From positions 1 through 33,376 of the forward strand of contig CALBNS010000096.1 of assembly GCA_937896665.1 (NCBI GenBank): a stretch of 33,376 bases of DNA, written 5' to 3'. This document shows positions 23,744 to 32,182 of the stretch, one piece after another. Made by a program: the position numbers and the translations under genes. The notes beneath the pieces were generated by a model. It saw nothing but the letters and a program-made list of their open reading frames with translations. It ran no database searches and was not told the origin of the DNA. The DNA is from an uncultured Clostridia bacterium (GTDB lineage Bacteria > Bacillota > Clostridia > Lachnospirales > Lachnospiraceae). Numbering within the stretch: the stretch's first letter is position 1; every line of letters begins with the position of its first letter.

Positions 23744-26413
23744 ATGACAAAAGTTCGAGTACATGAAGTGGCAAAAGAACTGGATAAATCAAATAAAGAA
23801 GTACTTGATTGCTTGAGAAAGAAAGGTGTGGAAGTGAAAAGCCACATGAGTTCTTTGGATGAGGAACAAGTGAAAATGGTAAAGGATTTTTTTAGTGGTG
23901 TAAAAGAAGCTGTAAAAGAACCTGTAAAGGAAGCAACGAAGGAAGAACCAAAGAAAAAGAATATTGTACAGGTGTTCAGACCACAAAATTCTCAAAGCGG
24001 GGGCCGTCAGGGAAATCGTCCGTATCAAAAACGTCCGGAAGGGCAAAATAATCAGGGACAGAAATACCAAAATGGTCAGGGACAAAAAAAACAGAATAAT
24101 CAGGGACAAAGAGCAGAAAACAATGGCGGACAGAGAGCATATACTCAGAAACCGAGACAGGAAGCGAGTGCAAATCAAAAACCATATAACAGTGACAGAG
24201 CAAACGATAATCAGTCACAGAGACAAAATGGTAATGTAAATGCACAAGGTCAGAGACCGATTAATAATTATCAGGGACAACGTCGTGATGACAGAAGAGA
24301 AGAAAGACGTGATGAAAGACGTGATGAGCGCCGCGACGATAGAAGAAATGAAAGACGTGATGACAGAAGAGATGAGCGTCGTGACGACAGAAGAAATGAC
24401 AGAAGAGATGAACGTCGTGACGACAGAAGAAACGATAGAAGAAATGACAGAAACGGTATGCCTTCAATTCCGGCTCCAATTGTGCCAGAACAAAAACCAC
24501 AGCGCCAGAAACAAAAAGATAATTACAAGAAGAAAGATAAAGAAAAGGATTACCGCAATGAGGAACAGGATGGAAGAGGCGGAAAGAATAGGAAAATAAC
24601 AAAGAATGTTCCGCTTCAGCAGAAACCACAGCCAAAAGTGGAAGAAAAAGTGGAAGAAAAGATTAAGATGATTACAATTCCGGAAGTGCTGACAATTAAA
24701 GATTTAGCAGATGCAATGAAAATCCAGCCTTCTGTGATTGTTAAGAAATTATTCCTGCAAGGTAAAATTGTAACAGTAAATCAGGAAATTGATTTTGAAA
24801 CTGCTGAAGAAATCGCTATGGAATTCGAAATACTCTGCGAGAAAGAAGAAGTCGTAGATGTTATAGAAGAATTGCTGAAGGAAGATGAAGAAGACGAAAG
24901 CAAGATGAAAAAACGTCCACCGGTTGTATGTGTTATGGGACACGTTGACCATGGTAAAACATCACTTCTTGACGCAATCCGTAATACAAGTGTTACAACA
25001 GGCGAGGCTGGTGGAATTACACAGCATATCGGTGCCTATGTTGCAACTGTAAATGGCGAGAAAATCACATTCCTTGATACACCGGGACATGAGGCATTTA
25101 CGGCAATGCGTATGCGTGGTGCAAACTCTACAGATATTGCAATTCTAGTTGTTGCAGCAGATGATGGTGTTATGCCACAGACCGTAGAAGCAATCAGCCA
25201 TGCAAAGGCAGCAGGTATTGAAGTGATCGTAGCTGTAAATAAAATAGATAAGCCAAGTGCAAATGTTGACAGAGTAAAACAAGAATTGACAGAGTATGAA
25301 TTGATTGCTGAAGACTGGGGCGGAAGCACGGTATTTGTTCCTGTATCTGCAAAAACAGGCGAAGGCATAGAAGATTTAATGGAAATGATTCTTCTGACAG
25401 CAGAGGTACTTGAGTTAAAGGCAAATCCAAACCGTCGTGCAAGAGGTCTTGTAATTGAGGCTGAGCTTGATAAAGGAAAAGGTTCTGTTGCAACTGTTTT
25501 GGTACAAAAAGGTACACTACGTGTTGGTGATCCAATTGCTGCAGGTTCTGCTTATGGTAAAGTAAGGGCGATGATTGATGACAAAGGAAGACGTGTAAAA
25601 GAAGCAGGTCCTTCTACACCGGTCGAAATCCTCGGACTTAATGACGTTCCAAATGCAGGTGAAGTTTTTGTTTCTTGTGGAAATGAAAAAGAAGCAAGAA
25701 ATTTTGCAGAGACATTTATTGCACAGAATAAAGCAAAATTAATTGATGAAACAAAATCAAAGATGTCATTAGATGATTTGTTTAACCAGATTCAGGCTGG
25801 TAATGTAAAAGAATTGAATATTATCGTAAAAGCCGATGTACAGGGTTCTGTTGAAGCTGTAAAACAAAGTCTTGTAAAACTTTCAAATGATGAAGTTGCT
25901 GTAAAAGTAATCCATGGAGGCGTTGGTGCAATCAATGAATCCGATGTAACACTTGCCTCTACATCGAATGCGATTATCATTGGATTTAACGTACGTCCGG
26001 ATGCTACTGCAAAAGATACAGCAGAGCGTGAAGGGGTAGATGTAAGATTGTACCGTGTTATCTATAATGCAATTGAAGATGTCGAAGCAGCGATGAAGGG
26101 TATGTTAGATCCTGTATTTGAAGAAAAAGTATTAGGTCATGCAGAAGTTCGTCAGACATTCAAAGCTTCTGGTGTTGGTACAATTGCAGGTTCTTATGTA
26201 TTAGATGGTATGTTTGAGCGTGGATGTTCTGCCCGTATCATCCGTGACGGAATTGTAATCTTTGATGGCGGGCTTGCTTCTCTGAAACGTTTTAAAGATG
26301 ACGTAAAAGAAGTAAAAGCAGGATATGAATGTGGTTTTGTATTTGAAAGATTTAATGATGTCAAAGAAGGCGACCAGGTAGAAGCATACAAGATGGTAGA
26401 GATTCCAAGATAG
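23744..26413 (+). CDS. infB: Translation initiation factor IF-2
   Basis: GTPase that brings initiator tRNA to the 30S subunit and joins the 50S. An N-terminal IF2N domain (1-50) is followed by a long low-complexity linker, Gln/Asn-rich and then Arg/Asp-rich (180-236), a second IF2N domain near 310-360 (LTIKDLADAMKIQPSVIVKKL), and the G domain: GHVDHGKTSL, DTPGHEAFT, NKID and SAKTGEG. Domains II, III and IV follow to the end. Total 889 residues. AGGAGG precedes the ATG. The linker is much more repetitive than the rest. Confidence 0.98.
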   Translation: MTKVRVHEVAKELDKSNKEVLDCLRKKGVEVKSHMSSLDEEQVKMVKDFFSGVKEAVKEPVKEATKEEPKKKNIVQVFRPQNSQSGGRQGNRPYQKRPEGQNNQGQKYQNGQGQKKQNNQGQRAENNGGQRAYTQKPRQEASANQKPYNSDRANDNQSQRQNGNVNAQGQRPINNYQGQRRDDRREERRDERRDERRDDRRNERRDDRRDERRDDRRNDRRDERRDDRRNDRRNDRNGMPSIPAPIVPEQKPQRQKQKDNYKKKDKEKDYRNEEQDGRGGKNRKITKNVPLQQKPQPKVEEKVEEKIKMITIPEVLTIKDLADAMKIQPSVIVKKLFLQGKIVTVNQEIDFETAEEIAMEFEILCEKEEVVDVIEELLKEDEEDESKMKKRPPVVCVMGHVDHGKTSLLDAIRNTSVTTGEAGGITQHIGAYVATVNGEKITFLDTPGHEAFTAMRMRGANSTDIAILVVAADDGVMPQTVEAISHAKAAGIEVIVAVNKIDKPSANVDRVKQELTEYELIAEDWGGSTVFVPVSAKTGEGIEDLMEMILLTAEVLELKANPNRRARGLVIEAELDKGKGSVATVLVQKGTLRVGDPIAAGSAYGKVRAMIDDKGRRVKEAGPSTPVEILGLNDVPNAGEVFVSCGNEKEARNFAETFIAQNKAKLIDETKSKMSLDDLFNQIQAGNVKELNIIVKADVQGSVEAVKQSLVKLSNDEVAVKVIHGGVGAINESDVTLASTSNAIIIGFNVRPDATAKDTAEREGVDVRLYRVIYNAIEDVEAAMKGMLDPVFEEKVLGHAEVRQTFKASGVGTIAGSYVLDGMFERGCSARIIRDGIVIFDGGLASLKRFKDDVKEVKAGYECGFVFERFNDVKEGDQVEAYKMVEIPR
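24281..24451 (+). repeat. Twelve-base tandem repeat inside infB coding RR[DN][DE]
   Basis: About 14 imperfect copies of a 12-base unit encode a run of Arg-Arg-Asp/Asn-Asp/Glu tetrapeptides, residues 180-236 of IF-2. The other reading frames through it also stay open, giving false genes on both strands. Confidence 0.9.
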
Positions 26414-26440
26414 CCATCAGATATAACTGGAGGAATTGAT

Positions 26441-26812
26441 TTGAGAAAGAATAGTATTAAGAATACAAGAGTAAACGGAGAGGTGCAGAGAGAATTAAGT
26501 AACATTTTGCGTGGGGGCATTAAAGACCCACGCGTTGCACCGATGACTTCGGTGGTAGCCGTAGAGGTGGCACCAGATTTAAAGACATGTAAAGCGTACA
26601 TCAGTGTTTTTGGAGATGAAACAGCGCAGGAAGATACGATTAAGGGACTTCAGAGTGCAGAAGGTTATATCCGAAGAGAACTGGCAAGAAGACTCAATAT
26701 GCGTAATACACCGGAGGTGAAGTTTGTGATGGATCAGTCTATCGCATACGGTGTTGCGATGTCAAAGAAAATTGATGATGTAACAAAAGACCTGAATAAA
26801 GAGGAAGAGTAA
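26441..26812 (+). CDS. rbfA: Ribosome-binding factor A
   Basis: Small KH-like protein that helps mature the 16S rRNA 5' end and late 30S assembly. The 123-residue sequence has the usual NTRVNGEVQRELSNIL start and the DPRV and VAPDLKTCKAYISVFG motifs. The start is TTG with GGAGG before it; the N-terminus fits the family there. It follows infB by 27 bases and precedes nrnA by one base. Confidence 0.95.
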   Translation: MRKNSIKNTRVNGEVQRELSNILRGGIKDPRVAPMTSVVAVEVAPDLKTCKAYISVFGDETAQEDTIKGLQSAEGYIRRELARRLNMRNTPEVKFVMDQSIAYGVAMSKKIDDVTKDLNKEEE

Positions 26813-26813
26813 T

Positions 26814-27755
26814 ATGTTGAAACACGTTTTGGAACATGTGAGAACAGTTGCCATCGGTGGTCATATAAGACCGGATGGCGATTGTGTAGGTTCGTGTATG
26901 GGATTATATCAATATATCAGACTGTATTATCCTCAAATTAAAACGGATGTGTATCTGGAAGAAATTCCAGATAGCTTCCATTTTATTAAAGCAACAGCAG
27001 AGATTAAACACAGTATTTCTGTGGGACAGGTTTATGACTTGTTCATTTGTCTGGATTGTGGAGATGCCGAACGTCTTGGATTTTCAAAACCATTATTTGA
27101 AAATTCAGAAAAGACTTTTTGTATTGACCATCATGTAAGTAATGAAGCTTTTGCAGATGAGAACCATATTGTTTCTGAAGCAAGCTCAACTTCAGAGTTG
27201 GTATATGGCTTGCTTGAAGATGAAAAAATTACAACAGAGATTGCAGAGTGTCTATATCTGGGAATCGTGCACGATACAGGTGTATTCCGGTATTCCTGCA
27301 CAGCACCGGAGACGATGGAGGTGGCTGCAAACCTGATGAGAAAAGGTGTAAATGCTTCTGAGATTATTGATAAGACATTTTATGAGAAGACATATGCACA
27401 GAACCAGATTTTAGGCAGAGCATTGCTTGAAAGTATGCTTTCTCTGGAAGGTAAATGTATCGTCTCAGCAATTAGCAAAGAGATAATGGATTTTTATCGG
27501 GTTGGGTCAAAGGATCTGGAAGGAATTGTAAGCCAGATGCGTGTTACAAAGGGTATTGAAGTAGCCGTTTTCTTATATGAACTTGAGGAAAATGAATACA
27601 AAATTAGTCTGCGAGCTTCCGGGGATGTGGATGTCAGCAAAATTGCCAGACATTTTGGCGGAGGCGGGCACAAAAAAGCAGCCGGATTAAACATGAAGGG
27701 AAATGTAAAAGACATCATAAATCAGGTGACAGAACAGATTCAGACACAATTATAA
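26814..27755 (+). CDS. nrnA: DHH/DHHA1 phosphoesterase, NrnA-type nanoRNase / pAp phosphatase
   Basis: Degrades very short RNAs and, in some members, dephosphorylates pAp. The DHH domain shows GGHIRPDGDCVGS (metal-binding His and Asp), DCGD, and DHHVSN; the DHHA1 domain ends with the substrate motif GGGGHKKAAG. The length, 313 residues, is normal. Position between rbfA and truB is the usual one in Firmicutes. Cys replaces the common Ala in DGDA, an unimportant change. Confidence 0.92.
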   Translation: MLKHVLEHVRTVAIGGHIRPDGDCVGSCMGLYQYIRLYYPQIKTDVYLEEIPDSFHFIKATAEIKHSISVGQVYDLFICLDCGDAERLGFSKPLFENSEKTFCIDHHVSNEAFADENHIVSEASSTSELVYGLLEDEKITTEIAECLYLGIVHDTGVFRYSCTAPETMEVAANLMRKGVNASEIIDKTFYEKTYAQNQILGRALLESMLSLEGKCIVSAISKEIMDFYRVGSKDLEGIVSQMRVTKGIEVAVFLYELEENEYKISLRASGDVDVSKIARHFGGGGHKKAAGLNMKGNVKDIINQVTEQIQTQL

Positions 27756-27768
27756 AAGGACAATTATT

Positions 27769-28686
27769 ATGATACATGGAATCATTAACATACACAAAGA
27801 GAAAGGCTTTACTTCGCATGATGTAGTTGCCAAATTAAGAGGTATTGTGGGACAGAAAAAAATAGGCCATACCGGGACATTGGATCCGGATGCGACAGGG
27901 GTGCTCCCGGTTTGTCTCGGAAAAGCAACGAAGCTTTGTGACATGCTTACGGATAAGAGCAAAACATATGAAACGGTCCTTCTCCTTGGCAAGACTACAG
28001 ATACACAGGATATATCCGGTGTCGTGTTATCCGAAAATCCATTAGAAAACATGGACGATGACAGTGTGGTAAAATGCATTGAAGGATTTGTGGGGAATTA
28101 TATGCAGATTCCGCCGATGTATTCTGCGTTGAAGGTCAATGGAAAGAAGCTTTATGAACTTGCCAGAGAAGGTGTTGAAATAGAACGAAAAGCACGGCCG
28201 ATCGTGATACATGAAATCAATATCAAAGAACTATCACTCCCGCGTGTACGAATGGAAGTATCCTGTTCAAAAGGCACGTATATTCGTACATTGTGCCACG
28301 ATATTGGTGCAGCACTTGGCTGTGGCGGATGTATGGAAGAATTAATCCGTACAAAAGTAAGTAGATTTGAATTAAAAGATAGTCTGACTTTGAAACAGAT
28401 ACAGGAATTAAAAGAAGCAGGAAGACTGCAGGAGGCACTTGTTCCAATAGATGAGATGTTTGCGGAATACGAAGCAGTTACCCTCAAAGCAGAACATGCT
28501 TCTTTTGCATACAATGGAAATATGTTTCTTCCAAAACATATCAATGAGTATATCAGATTGGAAGATGGAAAATCCGTGCGCGTGTATGATGATAGAGGTC
28601 GTTTTATTGCAATCTATCAGTATGTACAGGAAAAACGGATGTTTCAGATTGTAAAGATGTTTTTTGATAAAAATGAGGAGACATAA
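27769..28686 (+). CDS. truB: tRNA pseudouridine-55 synthase
   Basis: Makes pseudouridine 55 in the T-loop of tRNAs. The N-terminal motifs GIINIHKEKGFTSHDVV and KIGHTGTLDPDATGVLPV contain the catalytic Asp (in LDPDA); YSALKVNGKKLYELAREG and SKGTYIRTLCHDIG follow. The C-terminal region is PUA-like. 305 residues. It is 13 bases after nrnA. Confidence 0.96.
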   Translation: MIHGIINIHKEKGFTSHDVVAKLRGIVGQKKIGHTGTLDPDATGVLPVCLGKATKLCDMLTDKSKTYETVLLLGKTTDTQDISGVVLSENPLENMDDDSVVKCIEGFVGNYMQIPPMYSALKVNGKKLYELAREGVEIERKARPIVIHEINIKELSLPRVRMEVSCSKGTYIRTLCHDIGAALGCGGCMEELIRTKVSRFELKDSLTLKQIQELKEAGRLQEALVPIDEMFAEYEAVTLKAEHASFAYNGNMFLPKHINEYIRLEDGKSVRVYDDRGRFIAIYQYVQEKRMFQIVKMFFDKNEET

Positions 28687-28697
28687 GAGGAAATCAT

Positions 28698-29630
28698 ATG
28701 CAGTATATTAAGGGGCTTGAAGCCTATCAGAATACAAGAAAAACCGCAATTACACTTGGAAAATTCGATGGGCTCCATCTTGGACATGAGATGCTTGTGG
28801 ATCGAGTTGTTTTGCATCAGCAAAAAGAGGATGTGGATAGTGTTGTATTTGCATTTGATATGGCAGAATTATATCAGAGACGGAAAATGGATCCAGGCGT
28901 TCTGATGACGAACCGGGAACGTGTCAAAAGATTGGAAGGCAGAGTGGATTATCTGCTGGAATGTCCTTTTACAGAAAGTATTTGCGGTATGGAGGCAGAA
29001 GATTTTATAAGAGATATTCTTGTCTCAAAATTTCATGCAAGGTATGTTGTGGTTGGTTCGGATTTTCATTTTGGGTATCAGAAGCGGGGCGATTATCATA
29101 TGCTTGAGAAGTTTTCCGAGATATATGATTTTGAACTTGAGGTTCTTGAAAAAAAATGTTTTCACGAGCGGGAAATTAGCAGTACCTTTATCAGGGAAGA
29201 ACTAAAAAAAGGAAACATGGAACTTGTCAATGAGATTCTGGGATATCCATATGAGATAACAGGCATGGTAATGCATGGAAGGAAGCTTGGAAGGACAATC
29301 GGGATTCCTACTATGAATGTTCGACCGGAAGATAGAAAAATTCTTCCACCGTATGGTGTCTATGTTGCAAGCATTCTGATAGATGGAAAATGGTATCAGG
29401 GAGTTTGCAATATCGGAGTGAAGCCAACGGTAGAAGAGGATAGCGAAACTTTGCTAGAAGCACATGTATTCGGCATAAATGCCGATACTTACGGAACAAA
29501 GGTTTCTGTTTGCCTACAGTCTTACGTGAGGAGAGAACAGAAATTTTCAACTGTAGATGAACTAAAGAAACGCATGCAAAAAGATATAGAATGTGCAAAA
29601 AAATATTTTGACAGCATATCAAATGTATGA
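28698..29630 (+). CDS. ribF: Bifunctional riboflavin kinase / FAD synthetase
   Basis: Makes FMN and FAD from riboflavin. The N-terminal nucleotidyl-transferase domain has GKFDGLHLGHEMLV and GSDFHFGYQKRGD, then STFIREEL; the C-terminal flavokinase domain has GRTIGIPTMNV and GVYVASI, VCNIGVKPTV and EAHVFGI. 310 residues, normal. Its last bases contain the -35 box of the rpsO promoter. Confidence 0.96.
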   Translation: MQYIKGLEAYQNTRKTAITLGKFDGLHLGHEMLVDRVVLHQQKEDVDSVVFAFDMAELYQRRKMDPGVLMTNRERVKRLEGRVDYLLECPFTESICGMEAEDFIRDILVSKFHARYVVVGSDFHFGYQKRGDYHMLEKFSEIYDFELEVLEKKCFHEREISSTFIREELKKGNMELVNEILGYPYEITGMVMHGRKLGRTIGIPTMNVRPEDRKILPPYGVYVASILIDGKWYQGVCNIGVKPTVEEDSETLLEAHVFGINADTYGTKVSVCLQSYVRREQKFSTVDELKKRMQKDIECAKKYFDSISNV

Positions 29631-29636
29631 TATACT
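29608..29636 (+). promoter_or_regulatory. Separate promoter of rpsO, inside the ribF end
   Basis: Perfect TTGACA at 29608-29613, 17 bases, TATACT at 29631-29636, the -10 lying directly after the ribF stop codon. Confidence 0.75.
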
Positions 29637-29640
29637 GATT

Positions 29641-29678
29641 GAGTATGAATTGAGCCAATGTTCGGTAATTGGATACTC
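29641..29678 (+). promoter_or_regulatory. rpsO leader hairpin (candidate S15 autoregulatory RNA)
   Basis: GAGTAT (29641-29646) pairs with ATACTC (29673-29678), and inside it CCAAT pairs with ATTGG around an eight-base loop. S15 represses its own translation through leader RNAs in several bacteria; whether this is such a site is inferred. Confidence 0.4.
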
Positions 29679-29731
29679 CAACCATTACTTAATGTCTGGC
29701 GCTAATATAGAGAAATATAGGAGGGTCGAAA

Positions 29732-29998
29732 ATGATCGCAAAAGAAAAGAAACAAGCAATCATGGCAGAATATGCCAGAACTGAAGGCGACACAGGTTCA
29801 CCAGAAGTACAAGTAGCTATTTTAACAGCTAGAATCAATGAATTAACAGAACACTTCAAAGCGAATCCAAAGGATCATCATTCAAGAAGAGGTCTTCTTA
29901 AAATGGTAGGACAAAGAAGAGGTTTACTTGCTTACTTAAAGAAAACTGACATTGAAAGATATCGTTCATTAATCGAAAGATTAGGATTAAGAAAATAG
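29732..29998 (+). CDS. rpsO: 30S ribosomal protein S15
   Basis: Primary 16S rRNA-binding protein that helps form the 30S platform and bridge to the 50S. The 88-residue sequence includes GDTGSPEVQVAILTARINEL and HHSRRGLLKMVGQRRGLL, the conserved rRNA-contact motifs. AGGAGGG lies nine bases before ATG. It is last in the operon and has its own promoter and leader. Confidence 0.98.
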   Translation: MIAKEKKQAIMAEYARTEGDTGSPEVQVAILTARINELTEHFKANPKDHHSRRGLLKMVGQRRGLLAYLKKTDIERYRSLIERLGLRK

Positions 29999-30032
29999 TA
30001 AAAAAATATACAGACGCACAACAACAGCAAAG

Positions 30033-30059
30033 GAGCAGACAAAACGTCTGCTCTTTTTT
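30033..30059 (+). terminator. Intrinsic terminator after rpsO
   Basis: GAGCAGAC pairs perfectly with GTCTGCTC around AAAAC, followed by six T. lysA begins only 22 bases later, so lysA depends on read-through or on a promoter upstream of the terminator. Confidence 0.92.
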
Positions 30060-30080
30060 GACTAGAGAGGGGTTTACAAG

Positions 30081-31352
30081 ATGAAAAAAATACCATTTGT
30101 TACAAAAACGCAGCTTGAAAGCATTGTAGAAAAGTATCCGACACCATTTCATTTATACGATGAAAAAGGCATCCGTGAGAATGTGAAAGTATTAAAAGAG
30201 GCATTTGCGTGGAACAAAGGATATAAAGAGTATTTTGCAGTAAAGGCTACACCGAATCCATTTTTAATTAAAATTTTAAGGGAATATGGCTGTGGCTGTG
30301 ACTGTTCATCATATACAGAATTAATGTTGTCAGAGGCAATTGGGGCAGTTGGGGAAGATATCATGTTTTCTTCAAACGCAACTCCAGCGAAAGAATTTGC
30401 TTATGCAGACAAATTAGGAGCAATAATCAATCTGGATGATTTTACTCATATTGATTTTCTAGAAAAGACAATCGGTCATATTCCAGAAACCATAAGTTGC
30501 CGTTATAATCCGGGTGGGTTGTTTAAAATCAGCAATGATATCATGGATAATCCTGGTGATGCAAAATATGGAATGACAACGGAACAATTATTTGAGGCAT
30601 TTAAAGTATTAAAGGCGAAAGGTGCAAAAGAATTCGGTATCCATGCATTTTTAGCAAGTAATACGGTTACAAACGATTATTATCCAATGCTTGCAAAAGT
30701 GTTGTTTGAAGTGGCTGTGAAGTTACAGAGGGAAACCGGTGCCCATATCAAATTCATTAATCTTTCCGGTGGAATTGGAATCCCATATCGTCCGGATCAG
30801 GAGCCGAATGATATTAAGGTGATTGGTGAAGGTGTCAGAAAAGTATATGAGGAAGTGCTTGTTCCGGCAGGAATGGGTGATGTTGCGATTTATACTGAAT
30901 TAGGACGTTATATGATGGGACCTTACGGTTGTCTTGTGACAAGAGCAATTCATGAAAAACACACACATAAAGAATATATCGGATGTGATGCATGTGCTGT
31001 CAATCTTATGCGTCCTGCAATGTATGGTGCATATCATCATATTACAGTTATGGGCAAAGAAGATCAGCTATGTGACCATAAATACGATGTTACAGGTTCT
31101 CTCTGCGAAAATAATGATAAATTTGCGATCGACAGAGAACTGCCAAAAATTGATATCGGTGACTTACTCGTAATCCATGATACGGGAGCACATGGATTTG
31201 CTATGGGATATAATTATAATGGAAAATTGAAATCTGCTGAAGTATTGTTAAAAGAGGACGGAACAACTCAGTTAATTCGAAGAGCGGAGACACCGGCAGA
31301 CTATTTTGCAACTTTTGACTGCTTTGAAATTGGGAAGAAATTGTTAGACTAA
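30081..31352 (+). CDS. lysA: Diaminopimelate decarboxylase
   Basis: Last step of lysine synthesis: decarboxylates meso-diaminopimelate with pyridoxal phosphate. A fold-type III PLP enzyme of 423 residues. YFAVKATPNP holds the PLP lysine, the glycine-rich NLSGGIGIP binds phosphate, and ELGRYMMGPYG and CDACAVNLMRPAMYGAYHH belong to the C-terminal barrel, with the Cys of the active site. GAGAGGGG precedes ATG. Related decarboxylases (ornithine/arginine, carboxynorspermidine) share the fold, but the motifs fit LysA best. It stands directly behind the rpsO terminator; no independent promoter was found in the short gap. Confidence 0.88.
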   Translation: MKKIPFVTKTQLESIVEKYPTPFHLYDEKGIRENVKVLKEAFAWNKGYKEYFAVKATPNPFLIKILREYGCGCDCSSYTELMLSEAIGAVGEDIMFSSNATPAKEFAYADKLGAIINLDDFTHIDFLEKTIGHIPETISCRYNPGGLFKISNDIMDNPGDAKYGMTTEQLFEAFKVLKAKGAKEFGIHAFLASNTVTNDYYPMLAKVLFEVAVKLQRETGAHIKFINLSGGIGIPYRPDQEPNDIKVIGEGVRKVYEEVLVPAGMGDVAIYTELGRYMMGPYGCLVTRAIHEKHTHKEYIGCDACAVNLMRPAMYGAYHHITVMGKEDQLCDHKYDVTGSLCENNDKFAIDRELPKIDIGDLLVIHDTGAHGFAMGYNYNGKLKSAEVLLKEDGTTQLIRRAETPADYFATFDCFEIGKKLLD

Positions 31353-31373
31353 AACCTCGCAGTGTGTTACAAT
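31344..31373 (+). promoter_or_regulatory. Weak candidate promoter of the lipoprotein gene
   Basis: TTAGAC at 31344-31349, 18 bases, TACAAT at 31368-31373. The -35 is poor. Confidence 0.35.
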
Positions 31374-31404
31374 ATAAGAAATATCTACCTTGGGAGGAAA
31401 AGTT

Positions 31405-32049
31405 ATGAGAAAAAATAGTAGAATAGTTGCACTCTTATTGGCAGTTGTGATGTGTGCAGTGACTGGATGTGGTCTGACGGCAAAAGAGTTTGATGCAGGT
31501 GCTTATGTAAAAGCGACCTTGGATTGTCTTTATAAGGCTGAGTATGATGAGTATGTGAAACTCACAGATGCTGCAGAGGAAGAAGCTGTTAAATCTTATG
31601 AAGAAATGTTAGATGAGAATGTAGCGGCATTGGAAGAATTAGAACTGTCAGATGAGTTATTAACTGGATATAGACAGTATTTTGCAGATGTACATGCTAA
31701 GACGAAATATTCTGTGAAAGAAACGGTAAAAGGTGAAAAAAGCAATTATAAAGTAACAATGGAAGTTTTTCCAATCGATAATGCGGCAGATATTGATGAA
31801 AAGACAGAGGAGAAGTTTGAAGCATATGTACAGGAAGTACTTGATGCGGGTACAGCCTTCCCTACAGAAGCAGAGCAGACGGAGAAATATTATGCTCTAA
31901 TGTTGGAGACCGGAACGGAAATATTAGAAAATGTAACATACGGTGATGCAATGCTCATAGAGGTAAATGTGGTACAGGATAGTGAGGGAGTCTATGAAAT
32001 TGAGGAGAATGACTTAGTGAAATTGACAGAGGCATTGTTCGTTTTATAG
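31405..32049 (+). CDS. Secreted lipoprotein of unknown function
   Basis: The 214-residue product has a lipoprotein signal: basic start (MRKNSR), hydrophobic core (IVALLLAVVMCAV) and lipobox VTGC, so the Cys is lipid-modified and the protein is held on the outer face of the membrane. The mature part is acidic and mostly helical, with YVKATLDCLYKAEYDEYVK at the start. It resembles DUF5105-type lipoproteins common in Lachnospiraceae, but I am not sure of that family. ATG 31405 follows GGGAGG. It is probably transcribed alone. Confidence 0.8.
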   Translation: MRKNSRIVALLLAVVMCAVTGCGLTAKEFDAGAYVKATLDCLYKAEYDEYVKLTDAAEEEAVKSYEEMLDENVAALEELELSDELLTGYRQYFADVHAKTKYSVKETVKGEKSNYKVTMEVFPIDNAADIDEKTEEKFEAYVQEVLDAGTAFPTEAEQTEKYYALMLETGTEILENVTYGDAMLIEVNVVQDSEGVYEIEENDLVKLTEALFVL

Positions 32050-32105
32050 ATTTTGCAGCTATTCAGGCATGTGATGAATCATCAAAATTGAGCTGTATTG
32101 GTGCG

Positions 32106-32128
32106 CTGTTACCAAATTCTCGTAACAG
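32106..32128. repeat. Inverted repeat between lipoprotein gene and transposase
   Basis: CTGTTAC and GTAACAG flank a nine-base loop. No T-tract follows, so it is not a convincing terminator; it may belong to the insertion sequence end. Confidence 0.4.
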
Positions 32129-32157
32129 TTCAGCCTTCAAGTAATTAACTGGGTATA

Positions 32158-32182
32158 GCACCGACTAGAAAATAGCCGGTGC
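32158..32182. repeat. Inverted repeat over the transposase stop codon
   Basis: GCACCGACT pairs with AGCCGGTGC (one mismatch) around seven bases that include the end of the transposase gene. It could act as a terminator-like hairpin for the minus-strand gene or protect the insertion sequence from outside transcription. Confidence 0.4.

Noticed and set aside
24240..24635. Open frames on both strands through the repeat region of infB
   Set aside because: They are by-products of the 12-base repeat, which keeps several frames open; the proteins are low complexity and the infB frame is certain.
30081..31352. lysA read as an ornithine/arginine or carboxynorspermidine decarboxylase
   Set aside because: The overall motifs and length fit diaminopimelate decarboxylase best, although neighbouring genes do not confirm the pathway.
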